Source: Armillaria gallica (Eukaryota; Basidiomycota; Agaricomycetes; Agaricales; Physalacriaceae). From it: DNA of 64,000 nucleotides. Positions 11,960-22,775 of this stretch are shown in pieces. The first letter of the stretch is position 1; each line of letters starts with the position of its first letter. The stretch lies in contig JBANDB010000018.1 of assembly GCA_037576215.1 (NCBI GenBank), positions 1,240,001-1,304,000 of the forward strand. The letters run 5' to 3'. The notes below the pieces were generated by a model, which saw only the letters and a list, made by a program, of their open reading frames with translations, was not told where the DNA came from and did not search any database. A program made the translations under genes and the position numbers.

Positions 11960-13647
11960 TGATGAGCCTCCAGGCTCTGTACGCTCAGAATTCGTGGATT
12001 TTGACTGCTAATTAATGCTACTGGCCCTTCAATGGACTTTCAGCAAACCAATGATTGCACGCACATTGATACCACTTTCATCCTACGGCAACCACTCCTT
12101 ACGCGCTTTGTTATCCATCCCATCTTGCCACGCATCATAATTGCTGTACTTCATCATGGCAAGGCACCTTTGATCAACAATCATCCCAATACGGAATTGA
12201 AGCATCACTCAGAAGCACTCAGTTGACGCGCTCATTGATCACTTAATGAAAATGACGTGATTGGCACGAGTACCCTCTCAGCTACGGCAATTGCAGCTAT
12301 GGCAACTACAGACCGTGTTTACTAAGGCTGTTACTTCGCCAAGGCCTCAAGAAAACGTTACCCCATGCGTATTCCTCAGTACGATGACTATCGCTCAGTA
12401 ATCCGCAGCTAAACAGCACCTAACAATCCATGCATCGCTCAAGCAAAACCATACGGTTCGCATCCATACACGGCAATGTCGACGAGTTGCTGTTACTTTA
12501 GAAGACCAAGGACCATATGTTACCTACGATTTTTACAAAGCCAAGGCTTTACGGCCTTACTAAGTCTCACATATCTACTCTATTTATAAATTTGTACTTG
12601 TAGTATAAAAACTAGTTAGAAAACGTAGTTCAAGGAGCAGTTCATCTCCAGTTGACCCCAGACTACATCAATTATCGTCACGCTCTAGTCTATCGCCAGT
12701 AAACAACGTTTATTCACCGTTCTATGGCAATATACCATTTGCACCAGCATATTCTTGATCGCACGTCGACTCTTGAGCTCACCAGAGTATCTCACGGTTT
12801 TAACTGTGAAGAGTCCTTCGCTACGCGCTCTTCGCTCTTAACACTATTGGTGCACGCTCGTACTGTGCCAATACGTGATCGCCGCGCTATACCTCGCCCA
12901 CGTTATCTTTTATAGGCCGTCATCGTTTCACTTTCACACCATTGGAGTTTTTATCGTTTCTCTTTCGCCATCGTTATCGTTGCCCACTTGGGTAGTCTCA
13001 GAGCAGACTTAGGATCAGTTCAGCCAGTTTTCATATAGTATCAGTCCCTCGAGTGGACTTGAAGGTTAGTTTGACATAGGATAGGATCGTTTCAGTACCA
13101 GACAAGTTTCAACATCGACTCAGCACCCTCGCATCGTATAGGACCAGTATCACCACCAGTTTTCGTAGCTCCATGTTTTCTCTTGCCAGCCCACCCTCAG
13201 CACCTTGTTCCATGTTTATTTCGCCACTCGCAGTCCCCACGCCGTTTTCTCATCACCTCGCTCACCCATAGACTATTACCGACCGTTTAGTCTATTCTCC
13301 ATCGTTCACCTCGCTCCGATTACCGTCGAGCGACGTTTTCTAGTCTCGCAGCACGTTTTCTCATACGGATTCGTGGTATTCACGTCATACCCGTTTTCAT
13401 TCCCTCTCATTTCGAGAGATCCCTACCGGCTTGAAGCCATAGCATTTAGTACTCGACTACCAAGCAGTACTACTTCGCAGACTTAAAGTCGCAGTGTATT
13501 CTTGCGTATAGAGGAATTGTTCTACTGCACGGAGGTGCCCCAAACCACTCGCACACACAATCGCCTTGATTGCCATGCCACTACGTTAATTAACCAAGCT
13601 CATTCCGAGTTGGTGTTGCCGTTGCCACAGAAGTTTTAGGTCCATCA
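11960..13647 (+). mobile_element. Solo LTR, copy 1 (1,688 bp)
   Basis: The segment starts TGATGAGCC and ends CCATCA, so the ends form the inverted TGATG...CATCA expected of an LTR. It is flanked by the 4-bp direct repeat ACGA on both sides (11956-11959 and 13648-13651). It is closely similar over its full length to 17099-18787. No coding region is visible. It sits inside another non-coding insertion, so it is the younger of the two. Confidence 0.8.
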
Positions 13648-13651
13648 ACGA

Positions 13652-14130
13652 GTCATCTAGTCCTTCTGTGTTCTGCTTTATTGTTTGTATCTCATCTCAA
13701 TGTGTCCCCTTGGTTCCAACTGTAAATAGTCTTGTTTTGGGCAGGGAATAGCATTCAATGTTGAAGGCTTATAGAGTTGACTCATCTAGATGTTGCTTCT
13801 AAGTCCGTTCTGACACTGTACTGCTCACTATCTTATGTAGTATACTAGCTATCAGTGTAAAGCCTTCACTATAGCTCTCTGTACCGCTTGTAGACTGCGC
13901 TATTTGATAGAAAATCGCAAAATCTACAGGTAGCCTGATACCAAGCATATCAGCGTGGCCTGCACTACCTTCCAATGATCATTAATGTATAGAATGGATT
14001 GAACTCTTGATGTCTGTGGTACTACTGTTATGTATTGCTACCTATATATACAAATCCCAAGACCATTGATATTGTACTATGTACTTCATTGAAAGGCTAG
14101 ATAGAGAACATTTTGCTTAGACCTCCTCAC
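13652..14130. mobile_element. LTR-like insertion, right part
   Basis: This non-coding sequence should be the continuation of 10640-11959 on the far side of the nested solo LTR. A possible CA end lies near 14110 (TAGAGAACA). I could not match a target duplication between the two outer ends, so the right boundary is a guess. Confidence 0.3.
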
Positions 14131-14186
14131 TCTGGTTTAAATGGCACTCTTACCTAGACCGCCGTCCCTCGGCAGTGCGTGTGTGG

Positions 14187-15038
14187 CTACATTTGCATTG
14201 CCCTCCCAGCCTCGCTCTCTCCATCCCCTAGAGCAGCCCCTGTTGCCTGGGAAATTGCTTCTTCTTCCGGCGTGGCATTGGCGATCGAGTCCTCTGTGTT
14301 CATGTTGTCGGCCAAGTGCCACCAGTGGCTCCATTGGACAGACCAGTTGTGGTGGTCTACCATGCAGGCATCAGGAAGGCCGCTGGCGGTGCTCTCAACC
14401 AAGTAGTTCCGAAGGGGCGCATTGACGACAGGTTCATTGCACCACATGCATTTTAGTGTGAGAACTGCAGTCTCCGCAACCTCTAAGTCCTCCTCGAATT
14501 CATTGGTAATGGTGTCAAACCACTTTTTAAGGCAAGGTGCATGAGACGTGTGTCCACATTGGAGTCTGTAAGTAGCCGCATCAGTCAGGTGTTACAATTC
14601 ACAAGCTGAAAGGGGGGGGATAGCACTTACATGCAGGCATCTGTGTTCGGCAAAGTGCAAACCGAGCAATGCAGGCGCTCCAGTGCATAATTTCGCTTCT
14701 CCCTCATGAGACTTCGGGTCATCGTGTTTTGCTTACGCTGGGAGGCTAGTAGCAAAACTTCCAGCTTCAGTGCTTTGATCTCCTCCTTGAGGTCGTCGAT
14801 CTCTTGTTGCCCTCAGATGTATGTCTAGGGCGCTAATTAGCATCCATCGACCAACGCCACCATCATTTGTACTCACCGTGCATTGAACAGTGCGCCAGGT
14901 TAAGACATCATCGTAGAGCATGAGATTCTACTTCCTCGCCTCCTCCAGGTCATACAGTGCCTTCGCGTGAGCTTGCTCGGTGGCTGTCGCTCGCTAGGCT
15001 AGTCAGTCCACCCACACCGTGTCGTCGAGGTCAGACAT
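14187..15038 (-). pseudogene. Coiled-coil RING-finger protein, inactivated
   Basis: Minus-strand start MSDLDDTVW (ATG at 15036-15038). A helical acidic/basic region includes QQEIDDLKEEIKALKLEVLL. A RING-type zinc site follows: the first knuckle HCSVC is in one exon and, after a 65-nt intron (14566-14630), QCGHTSHAPC and finally CMWC in the next. The C-x-H-x2-H-x2-C spacing is RING-H2-like, the fold of E3 ubiquitin ligases. At least three in-frame stops (one TGA, two TAG) lie in the first exon, so it is a pseudogene. It ends with TAG at 14187-14189. It lies between the integrase-like fragment and the hypothetical gene inside the inverted-repeat element and may be cargo. Its substrate is unknown. 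Confidence 0.6.
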
Positions 15039-15360
15039 ACCTGTTCTAATCTCCAAACTTCTTTGCGAATAGTCTCAACAACTTGTGAATTGCACCTTGG
15101 CCAAGCGTGGGGTGGCTCCCTAGTATTCGTACTCGCGAAGATGGAGGACATGGTGCAAAGCTAAGTGAAGATCTAGATAGGAGAAGGCAAGAAAATTTAG
15201 AATAGAAGCCCCAGAAGCTCAACCGTTTAAACATGTATGTTCTCTGATGCCCACGATCAGTGATGAGATCTAAGATTTGGCCGATGGTTACTGGTTCCAG
15301 CCATACCTGGCAGCAACAAGAAATTATAAGCAACGTGAAAATCTATACATTGGATACAAA

Positions 15361-16131
15361 CTAAAATGTTACATCGGTAGAGCCAGCATTCTGCGTATGA
15401 AGAAGGTAGTCACATAGACTGAGTGCCTCAGCCCACACCAATCGACGAACCTCCATAGAACGTGACTGTAGATCGACATGTTCAGATAGCACCCTTTGTA
15501 AGATCTGGATGCTTTCTTTGTTGAAGGGAGACTCCGGAGGCACACAAGGAACATGAGAAAGGGTGGGTGGCACAGAGCTGAATGGATTAGTAGCATCCCA
15601 TTCCTGAGGATTGTGGAGTAGATGATGTTCCATGTATTGGCGGTCCTGCGTGATCACCCAATCAATTCCATACTCTGCCAGCTCGTCGACTTGTTCATCC
15701 ATAGGTTCCATGAACAGCTCTGTGAGGCCCTGCGGACCGTCATGTATCATACTGGAGTGGAACATCTCCCGGGGTGTGCATGGATGACCTTGTGGCAGCA
15801 TCATCCAATGACTATTCCACATCCCTGCCCACTCTTGCACATCAGTGTTGATAGCTTCCAGCCAGAGGAAGTGGATTAGCCATATATGATTGGCATTTGT
15901 GTGATCAAGACCGTGGTGAACCTCTAACTCGAGGAAAAAGTTCTTCCACTTCAGACCAAAGTCCTGCATGACTTCATACCACAGCTATTCAATCCTTGTA
16001 TTGTGCACACTCCTAAAGTCAGTCATCAGGTCATTAATCTTAAACACCGTGACCAGAGGCACGTACCGCCTGAAGATGTATGAGCCTTGACTTGGCCCAC
16101 GGTTGTCGATCATCCAGTCATAGATGTAATA
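15361..16131 (-). pseudogene. DDE integrase-core-like protein, C-terminal part
   Basis: The minus-strand reading begins around YDWMIDNRG (near 16125), has an intron after SYIF (ending around 16015, TTTAG), and then SVHNTRIE-stop-LWYEV, followed by a long exon to TAG at 15361-15363. Features such as HIWLIHFLWLEAI, TPREMFHSSMI, YGIDW, NPFSSVPPTLSHVPC and RRLVWAEALSL match, from memory, the agaricomycete integrase-core family found in transposons. The part that would carry the first catalytic acidic residues is missing, because the gene is cut at the inverted repeat near 16131. One TGA/TAG-type stop interrupts the first retained exon. It is probably a dead transposase/integrase. Confidence 0.5.
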
Positions 16132-16325
16132 TTAGACCAAATCATAATGGTTATAACCATGGAGTGGTTTGGCAAAATCATGGTTATTTACCATGCTCCC
16201 GCTAGGGGAGAAAAATTGCTAGCACAGCTTGGTTTGGGCCCTATTTTGCATCCATAATGAGCAGGATTGCCATCCATATTTTATTTATACCTCAACCTTG
16301 CAAACCAGGACTATAGAATCATAAA
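16113..16325 (-). repeat. Right inverted repeat (about 200 bp), includes twin palindrome copy c
   Basis: This is the reverse complement of 8383-8592 with only a few differences. The palindrome TGGTTATAACCA is at 16148-16159 and the near-palindrome TGGTTATTTACCA at 16181-16193, 33 bp apart, with GGCAAA (reverse of TTTGCC) between. Orientation is opposite to copy b, as expected for the other end of one element. Confidence 0.7.
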
Positions 16326-17098
16326 GAGTGCTCAGGAGATTGAGGAGGGACAGACTGAGCAACTGTCCATGTATAGGTGAGCATGCTTTTGCCTCTATTT
16401 GAAAGCATAGAGACTGACCTCCGGATAGATATACATAACATAGGTGATCGGTGGGGTGTCCGGTCCCCATTCCTCATACACTGAAGCGGGCGTAGGCAAG
16501 GGCTGCAGCTGAGTGAGAAGGCCCTTGGCAGGGGGCTTAACCAGGCCCAGTGGCATCCACGTCAGTCCTTCCATAAAATTCTGGGAGGGACTGACCATCT
16601 TGTACAACGTGCCTATGTGATACTGAACATTGAGGTGGGTTGTCCAGGCATATTCCATCAGCGGCTGAAGCACGCCTCCGGGAGCAAGTACTCTCTGTAG
16701 GATATCCCCATACTGCGGCCGCTTCTGAGAGGGACGAAACACATCACCCAACACCATACGTTTGTTGTGGCAAATATAGAGGCTGATGTACAGGAACGCG
16801 TCTTCCAGAGGCTCTGCGGATCCCACATTGACAGGTGACGGACTACAAGATGATCCAGTGAAAAAGAGGGGCAAATCCTCAACAACATTGTCTTCAACGC
16901 TATCAACTCGCTCAGGAGGGTCTGCCAGAGGGTCCGGCTCGACCATCATGGGAGATGGGCTACGAGATGGGTTATCACGAGAGGCATCCAGAGATGCAAG
17001 GACGATCATGCATAAATCATCAGTTGAAGTCTCCTCGGTGACCTCCCATCCGCGAACTAGAGAGAGAGGGTGGTCAGTGAGTCTGGGTAGCCAAGCGA

Positions 17099-18787
17099 TG
17101 ATGAGCCTCCAGGCTCTATACGCTCAGAATTCGCGGATTTTACCTGCTAATTAAACGCTACTGTCCCTTCAACGGCCTTTCAGCAAACCAATGATTGCAC
17201 ACACACTGATACCACTTTTATCCTACGGCAACCACTCCTCAGGCACTTTGTTATCCATCCCATCTTGCCACGCATCATAATTGCCATACTTCATCATGGC
17301 AAGGCACCTTCGATCGACAATCATCCCAATACGGAATTGATGCATCACTCAGAAGTACCTAGTTGACGCACTCTTTGATCACTTAATGAAAATGACATGA
17401 TTGGCACGAGTACCCTCCCAGCTATGGCAATTGCAGCTACGGCAACTACAGACCGTGTTTACTAAGGCTGTTACTTCGCCAAGGCTTCAAGAAAACGTTA
17501 CCCCACGCGTACTCCTCAGCATGACGACTATCGCTCAATAATCCGCAGCTAAACAGCACCTAATGATCCAAGCATCGCTCAGCGAAAACCATACGGTTCG
17601 CATCCATACGCGGCAACGTCGACGAGTTGCTGTTACTTTAGAAGACGAAGTACCATATGTTTCCTCCGATTTTACAAAGCCAAGGCCTTACAGCCTTACT
17701 AAGTCTCGCGTATTTACTCTATTTATAAAATTCGTACTTGTAGTATAAAAACTAGTTAGAAAACGTAGTTCGAAGGCAGTTCATCTCCAGTTGACCCCAG
17801 GCTACGTCAATTATCATCACGCTCTAGTCTATCGCCAGTAAACAACGTTTATTCACCGTTCTACGGCAATATACCATTTGCACCAGCATATTCTTGATCG
17901 CACGTCGACTCTTGAGCTCACCAGAGTTATCTCACGGTTTTAACTGTGAAGAGTCCTTCGCTACGCGCTCTTCGCTCTTAACACTATTGGTGCATGCTCG
18001 TACTGTGCCAATACGTGATCGCCGTGCTATACCTCACCCACGTTATCTTTTATAGGCTGTCATTGTTTCACTTTCACACCATTGGAGTTTTTATCATTTC
18101 TCTTTCGCCATCGTTATCGTTGCCCACTTGGGTAGTCTCAGAGCAGACTTAGGATCAGTTCAGCCAGTTTTCATATAGTATCAGTCCCTCGAGTGGACTT
18201 GAAGGTTAGTTTGACATAGGATAGGATCGTTTCAGTACCAGACAAGTTTCAACATCGACTCAGCACCCTCGCATCGTATAGGACCAGTATCACCACCAGT
18301 TTTCGTAGCTCCATGTTTTCTCTTGCCAGCCCACCCTCAGCACCTTGTTCCACGTTTATTTCGCCACTCGCAGTCCCCACGCCATTTTCTCATCGCCTCG
18401 CTCGCCCGTAGACTATTGCCGACCGTTTAGTCTATTCTCCATCGTTCACCCCGCTCCAATTACCGTCAAGTGACGTTTTCAAGTCTCGCAGCACGTTTTC
18501 TCATACGGATTCATGGTATTCACGTCATACCCGTTTTTGTTCCCTCTCATTTCAAGAGATCCCTACTGGCTTGAAGCCATAGCATTTAGTACTCGACTAC
18601 CAAGCAGTACTACTTCGCAGACTTAAAGTCACAGTGTATTCTTGCATATAGAGGAATTGTTCTACTGCATGGAGGTGCCCCGAACCACTCACACACACGA
18701 TCACCTTGATTGCCGTGCCACTACGTTAATTAACCAAGCTCATTCCAAGTTGGTGTTGCCGTTGCCACGGAAGTCTTAAGCCCATCA
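17099..18787 (+). mobile_element. Solo LTR, copy 2 (1,689 bp) inserted in a coding exon
   Basis: Same orientation, same TGATGAGCC start and CCATCA end as copy 1. The flanks are GCGA (17095-17098) and GTGA (18788-18791), a 4-bp target duplication with one transition. The minus-strand frame on the right (codon starts at positions divisible by 3) and on the left (17009 leaves remainder 2) become continuous when 1,693 bases are removed, reading ...LSILQTL then AWLPRLTDHPLSL. This proves insertion into an exon. Differences from copy 1 are mostly CpG versus TpG or CpA. Confidence 0.85.
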
Positions 18788-19399
18788 GTGAGTGTTTGTA
18801 GGATGGACAAACATTGACAAGGTGCTACAATCGGGGGCACCTTGGGCACATCCACAACGGATCCAGAAGCCAGGCCTCCAATCTCAGTGTTCCCTGGTTC
18901 TTCATATCGAAGAGCGTCAGCATAACTGCGACAAGCGTCTGGTGCAGGTGTAGGTCGCACTGTCCTGGTGCTTCAACGCATCGCCGGAGGAGGACTAAGA
19001 GGCGGGGCCACACTCTTACTCTTCTTCTTGTTTTTGGGGGAGGAGGGACCGACATTAGCATTGGCTGGACGTTTTTTAGGTTTGAGAGGCATGGGTGGTA
19101 TCGGTACAAATGATGGAGGCCCTGCAAATATTTGAGGAGGGTATTGGTCTGATTCCCTGTCTCCCTCAGCTGGTTCCAACCCAGATTGACGGAGTGCCGA
19201 TTCTGACACCTTTTTTTTCTCCCGCCTGGTGTTTGAACGTGCAGCAGGAACACTTTGGTCACCACATTCCCGCCAAGTTCTGGGAACCAGCACTATTACA
19301 TCCTGTCGCTCTAATTAATGAGTTTAGACAGTGTACCTAAATGGGCATGAGGTACTGTACGTTACACTGGTTCATTTTCCAAATTATTGATACAAATGT

Positions 19400-19401
<2 letters not shown>

Positions 19402-19434
<33 letters not shown>
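19402..19434 (+). repeat. Poly-T tract of about 33 bases
   Basis: An uninterrupted run of T lies within the intron/exon region of the large minus-strand gene. On the minus strand it reads poly-A. It could be the tail of an old retroposed insertion or a simple slippage tract. No flanking target duplication was seen. Confidence 0.8.
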
Positions 19435-22400
19435 CATTTTCAGGAGTTACTCACTCCCCGCCAAAGTGTCGGGACGTTCTCAAGGGAATTACGCTGATGG
19501 ACATGTATCACTCAGGTCAGGCAGCAACATTTAACACCACCTTTGACACCTGGCCACATTTTCATTTACAAATACAATTTTCTACCCTACACATGTGAGT
19601 ACTGTTCAACCGAACGCAGGCACTGCCCATGGAAGAAGTGATACGAAGGATGGTTGTCCGGGTTACTGGGAAGAGCCAACAGACGAACCAGTTCTGGGGT
19701 GAACACAACATCGGCTTCGCCAGTGCATGTATGGAGGCTGAGAGATGTTCCGACCTGTGGAGGCTGAGTTAGCACCCACCCATGAATGCTCCCTGTAGGA
19801 AACTCACCAGCTCATCGCAGTTCTTGAACTTGTACATGAACTGTGGCGATCAGTGTAAGGAGGTGGTGTCATTGATGCTACAAGTGAGAAGGTTCACTCA
19901 CAGTGATGCTCCAGTGAGGCTGTGCTGGAGGACGTGGCAGAGCCCAGGTAGCGTCCAGAAGCAAATGCCTGCAAACCAAGGGATCATCTTTTTCTCGTTC
20001 AAACATGTCCACCGTAACCAATTCTCCACAAGTGGATGCTGGATGACCGGTACCTCTGAGATAGCCCTCGAGGCATTTCCGGAAGAGCAATACAACCGAA
20101 CGTTGATATATTTCGCTCAGGAGTTCATCTCCTTCCTTGAGGTCCCCCTCAAAATGCAACTTTTGAATGACATCGTTGATGTCCACAAAGGGTGCATACA
20201 AACATTGCAACAATGGCATGATGTGGAACTTATTCATGACCTGATGGTATGATGTTAGCCATTCGTTTTGACAGAGAGAGAGTGCTCATCCAATACCTCC
20301 AGGTATGTTTTGCCGTCAGTCGGGTCCCAACTGAGCCACCAATTAAATCCTTGTCGCAGAGCGATAAGATCGGGGTGTTCTCAAAAGACATTGTCATTGA
20401 GCAGCATCCGTGCATTCAGTCTTGCCGTCAAGCCACTATGTACAAGCGGGCTTTGAGGTTGCGCAAACTCAGATATCTGTGCACAGTCAGACCAGTAGAT
20501 GGGGCACAGAGGATGTTTGCACTCACATCGGCTGACAGAGCATCGGCAAAGAGCGCCCGCAGATGGTTGTACTGGGGAATACTATCATCCAGAAGAGTGG
20601 AGGCCTCAACCGCATACCAGGCACTCATGGTCACTGCATCTGATTCAGAGATCGTCCGGATATCTGAGAGATTGAGAGTGGCAAATGCATTTGACCCTCC
20701 TATCAAGGCGAGCACGATCCATGGCGAGCTGATAAAGCCTTGGCCGAGATGTAACAGTGACAGAGCAATCAAATGCCCACTAGCAGTCATGTACCTTCAT
20801 CATTTGTCATCTTCACTGCGCAAGCCGCTAAGCATGAAGGTATAAGTGCCATCTCCACGCTGGTGCCAATATCGAGAGTCGGTGACCATCTGACCGAGTG
20901 TGGCCTGCCAACTGTTCCATTCAGGTCCTGACCCTATGGCCTCCCCACTAACGTCAGTGAAATCAAGATCAGAGCAACATGCAGATCTGGGAAATACACA
21001 TACACTCGGAACTGACAATTCCAGGAGAACTGCTGGAAGAGGCTCACCATATTGAAATCATCATCAGCGAGAGTAAAAACTGAGACGTCAGTATATACAT
21101 TCCAGGGAAAGGAACCTGGTGGGTTGTCGACCGTGTACAGGAGCCAGTCCCACACAACTTTAGCCACCAATGCCACACTCGTGCTGCTAACCCGAAACCC
21201 TTCATATGAGGACCGATGGGTGACTTCTTTATAGGTTTTCCTCTGCCAGTCCTCTATGATCCTACGATAGTCTGGACCATAGTTAGGGAGGCAGTCATAC
21301 ACACGACAACGTTATGTGTGAAGTGCAATCTCAACCGGTGGTGGAGACCAACCCATCAAATCAGGGCTGAGCGTCATCCTCATAATGCCATCTGGTGCAA
21401 CATCTTCGACTATGTCCTCCGTCGCATGTGGCTCCTCAGCATGTTTGGGGCAGGAGTCCAGACAAGAAACAGTGGATGGCCAGGCCGGGGTGGCATTGTT
21501 GCCGCAGATCGCCAACCGCCAGTAGAAACCCACCCCGGCCTTGAAGAGTATGCAGTACGCAAAGCACGCATGATCCTCATCAGGTTCGATGACATCATGG
21601 TTGAGGGCCAAGAGTCATTCAACAGGACCCAAGATGTTACTGAAGTGGGGTGCTGACGGAAGAATGAAGGAGTCAGATATCGATGATTTCAACAATAGGA
21701 CGAGGACCCATACGTACCCACAACAAGGAAGAAACGATCGCCCCGATTATGATGCAATGGCACAAAAGAGCGCCCCATACAAACGATTGACGCAGCATTG
21801 AATCACTCAGGACCTGGTCCTAGGTCAGGATCCGGCGAGAAACAGTAGTGAGAGCCTTCTCTCTTACATGAGAGAAAGACCCAAGGAAACTCGCCAGCAT
21901 AGTCGATCTCTTCCCTGTTCACATGAAATTCGTCGAGCCCAGGTACGGTGTAGTTACCCAGGTGGGCGGCATGTCTCAGCTCATTGTACACTTGAGTGAG
22001 GAGGAGGTCCCCAGGCTGAAATGTGGTGTGGATGGAGAGAAAGTTGGGGATGAAGACTTTATCAAAGGCGGTGGTGGCATGATCGACACAGAGGGTCAAT
22101 TGCTGATAGCCAAAAATGTCATCAGGCGCATGGGCTGGATCTCCCTAGGTTTGATGGTAAGTAAGCAGACATGATTTCGTTAGGCCAGATGTTTGGACTT
22201 ATGACATTTGGACAGATTATAATATCGCAATCCAGATGGTTGGGGGTGGGATTGGCGCCGCTTGCCTTTGCCTTTGCCTTAGCTCTGCCCTTACCCTTAC
22301 CCTGGCTGTTGGACACCGATGGCTGGTTGTGAGGTAGGGTGCGCTGAGCAGCCTCCATTCGGAGTCAGTTGGCTTCCTCAGGCTCCACGCTTGCTAAGCT

Positions 22401-22516
22401 TCGAATGGCGGCGACAGGATGTGGAAGACCGAAAATTCTGGACACAAAGGCAGCCTGCGCTTGGATTGGAGGGGTCGGCGCAGCCAACCATTACAGCAGC
22501 TTTTGACCCTTGGATG

Positions 22517-22597
22517 TGGTTATTACCACTCATGCTTTTGCCACACATCCTGGTAATAACCAGAAGCCATTTTGACCCTTGTCCATGGTTACAACCA
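22517..22597 (+). repeat. Twin-palindrome motif, copy d
   Basis: TGGTTATTACCA (22517-22528) and TGGTAATAACCA (22551-22562) start 34 bp apart with TTTGCC between them, and a third near-palindrome TGGTTACAACCA lies at 22585. It aligns imperfectly to the reverse complement of 26404-26456 and lies just outside the 3' end of the KDZ transposase gene. Confidence 0.65.
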
Positions 22598-22775
22598 CTC
22601 TAAACCACCAAACCACCTCACAAAATCAACGGCACATGATCCTCTCTGTGCCCTTTACAGGTACTTTTCATTAGAATTAAGACTTTACTTTAAATACTCA
22701 AAATAATTCCAACTCAACACAATAATAAGTACTATTTCTATTTACCGAAATCATTAATTAGTGTAAATAATTGCT

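Larger units (their letters stand above)
8383..16325. mobile_element. Putative 7.9-kb inverted-repeat-bounded element with nested insertions
   Basis: The segment is bounded by about 200-bp inverted repeats. Between them every gene-like reading frame is on the minus strand: a DDE-integrase-like fragment, a RING protein and a conserved hypothetical protein whose last exon runs into the left repeat. Two nested LTR-type insertions (10640-14130 including the 1.69-kb solo LTR) account for about 3.5 kb. The intact element would then have been about 4.5 kb. No target duplication could be read at the outer ends, so two separate copies of a short repeat that happen to be inverted is the main alternative. 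Confidence 0.45.
16395..22358 (-). pseudogene. Large multi-exon conserved hypothetical gene split by an LTR
   Basis: The likely start is ATG at 22356-22358 (MEAAQRTLPHNQP), followed by a lysine/alanine-rich stretch. Downstream minus-strand exons include 22099-21803 (FQPGDLLLTQVYNELRHAA, GLDEFHVNREEIDYAGEFPW), 21611-21312, 21302-20934 (VALVAKVVWDWLLYTVDNPP), 20790-20428 (MTASGHLIALSLLHLGQGF, TMSAWYAVEASTLLDDSIPQ), 20237-19878, 19290-18795, and, beyond the solo LTR, 17095-16395 (FMEGLTWMPLGLVKPPAKG, EEWGPDTPP, YVMYIYPE). I do not recognise a biochemical domain. The style matches, from memory, large agaricomycete proteins that accompany transposons. It carries the LTR insertion and several frame breaks, so it is not expressed as a full protein. 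Removing 1,693 bp at the LTR restores the reading frame. Confidence 0.5.

Noticed and set aside
11995..12010. ATTTTGACTGCTAA shared between the solo LTR and the right flank of the 15-kb element (47041) as evidence of a common target
   Set aside because: The match is only 14 bases and the second LTR copy does not keep it, so chance is likely.
11960..18787. One full-length LTR retrotransposon with the two 1.69-kb copies as its LTRs
   Set aside because: Copy 1 has the same 4-bp repeat ACGA on both sides, copy 2 lies in frame within an exon, and the sequence between them holds unrelated minus-strand genes.
19402..19434. Poly-T as the poly-A tail of a minus-strand retroposed gene
   Set aside because: No target duplication or 3' gene end adjoins it and it lies inside a gene with introns; simple slippage is enough.
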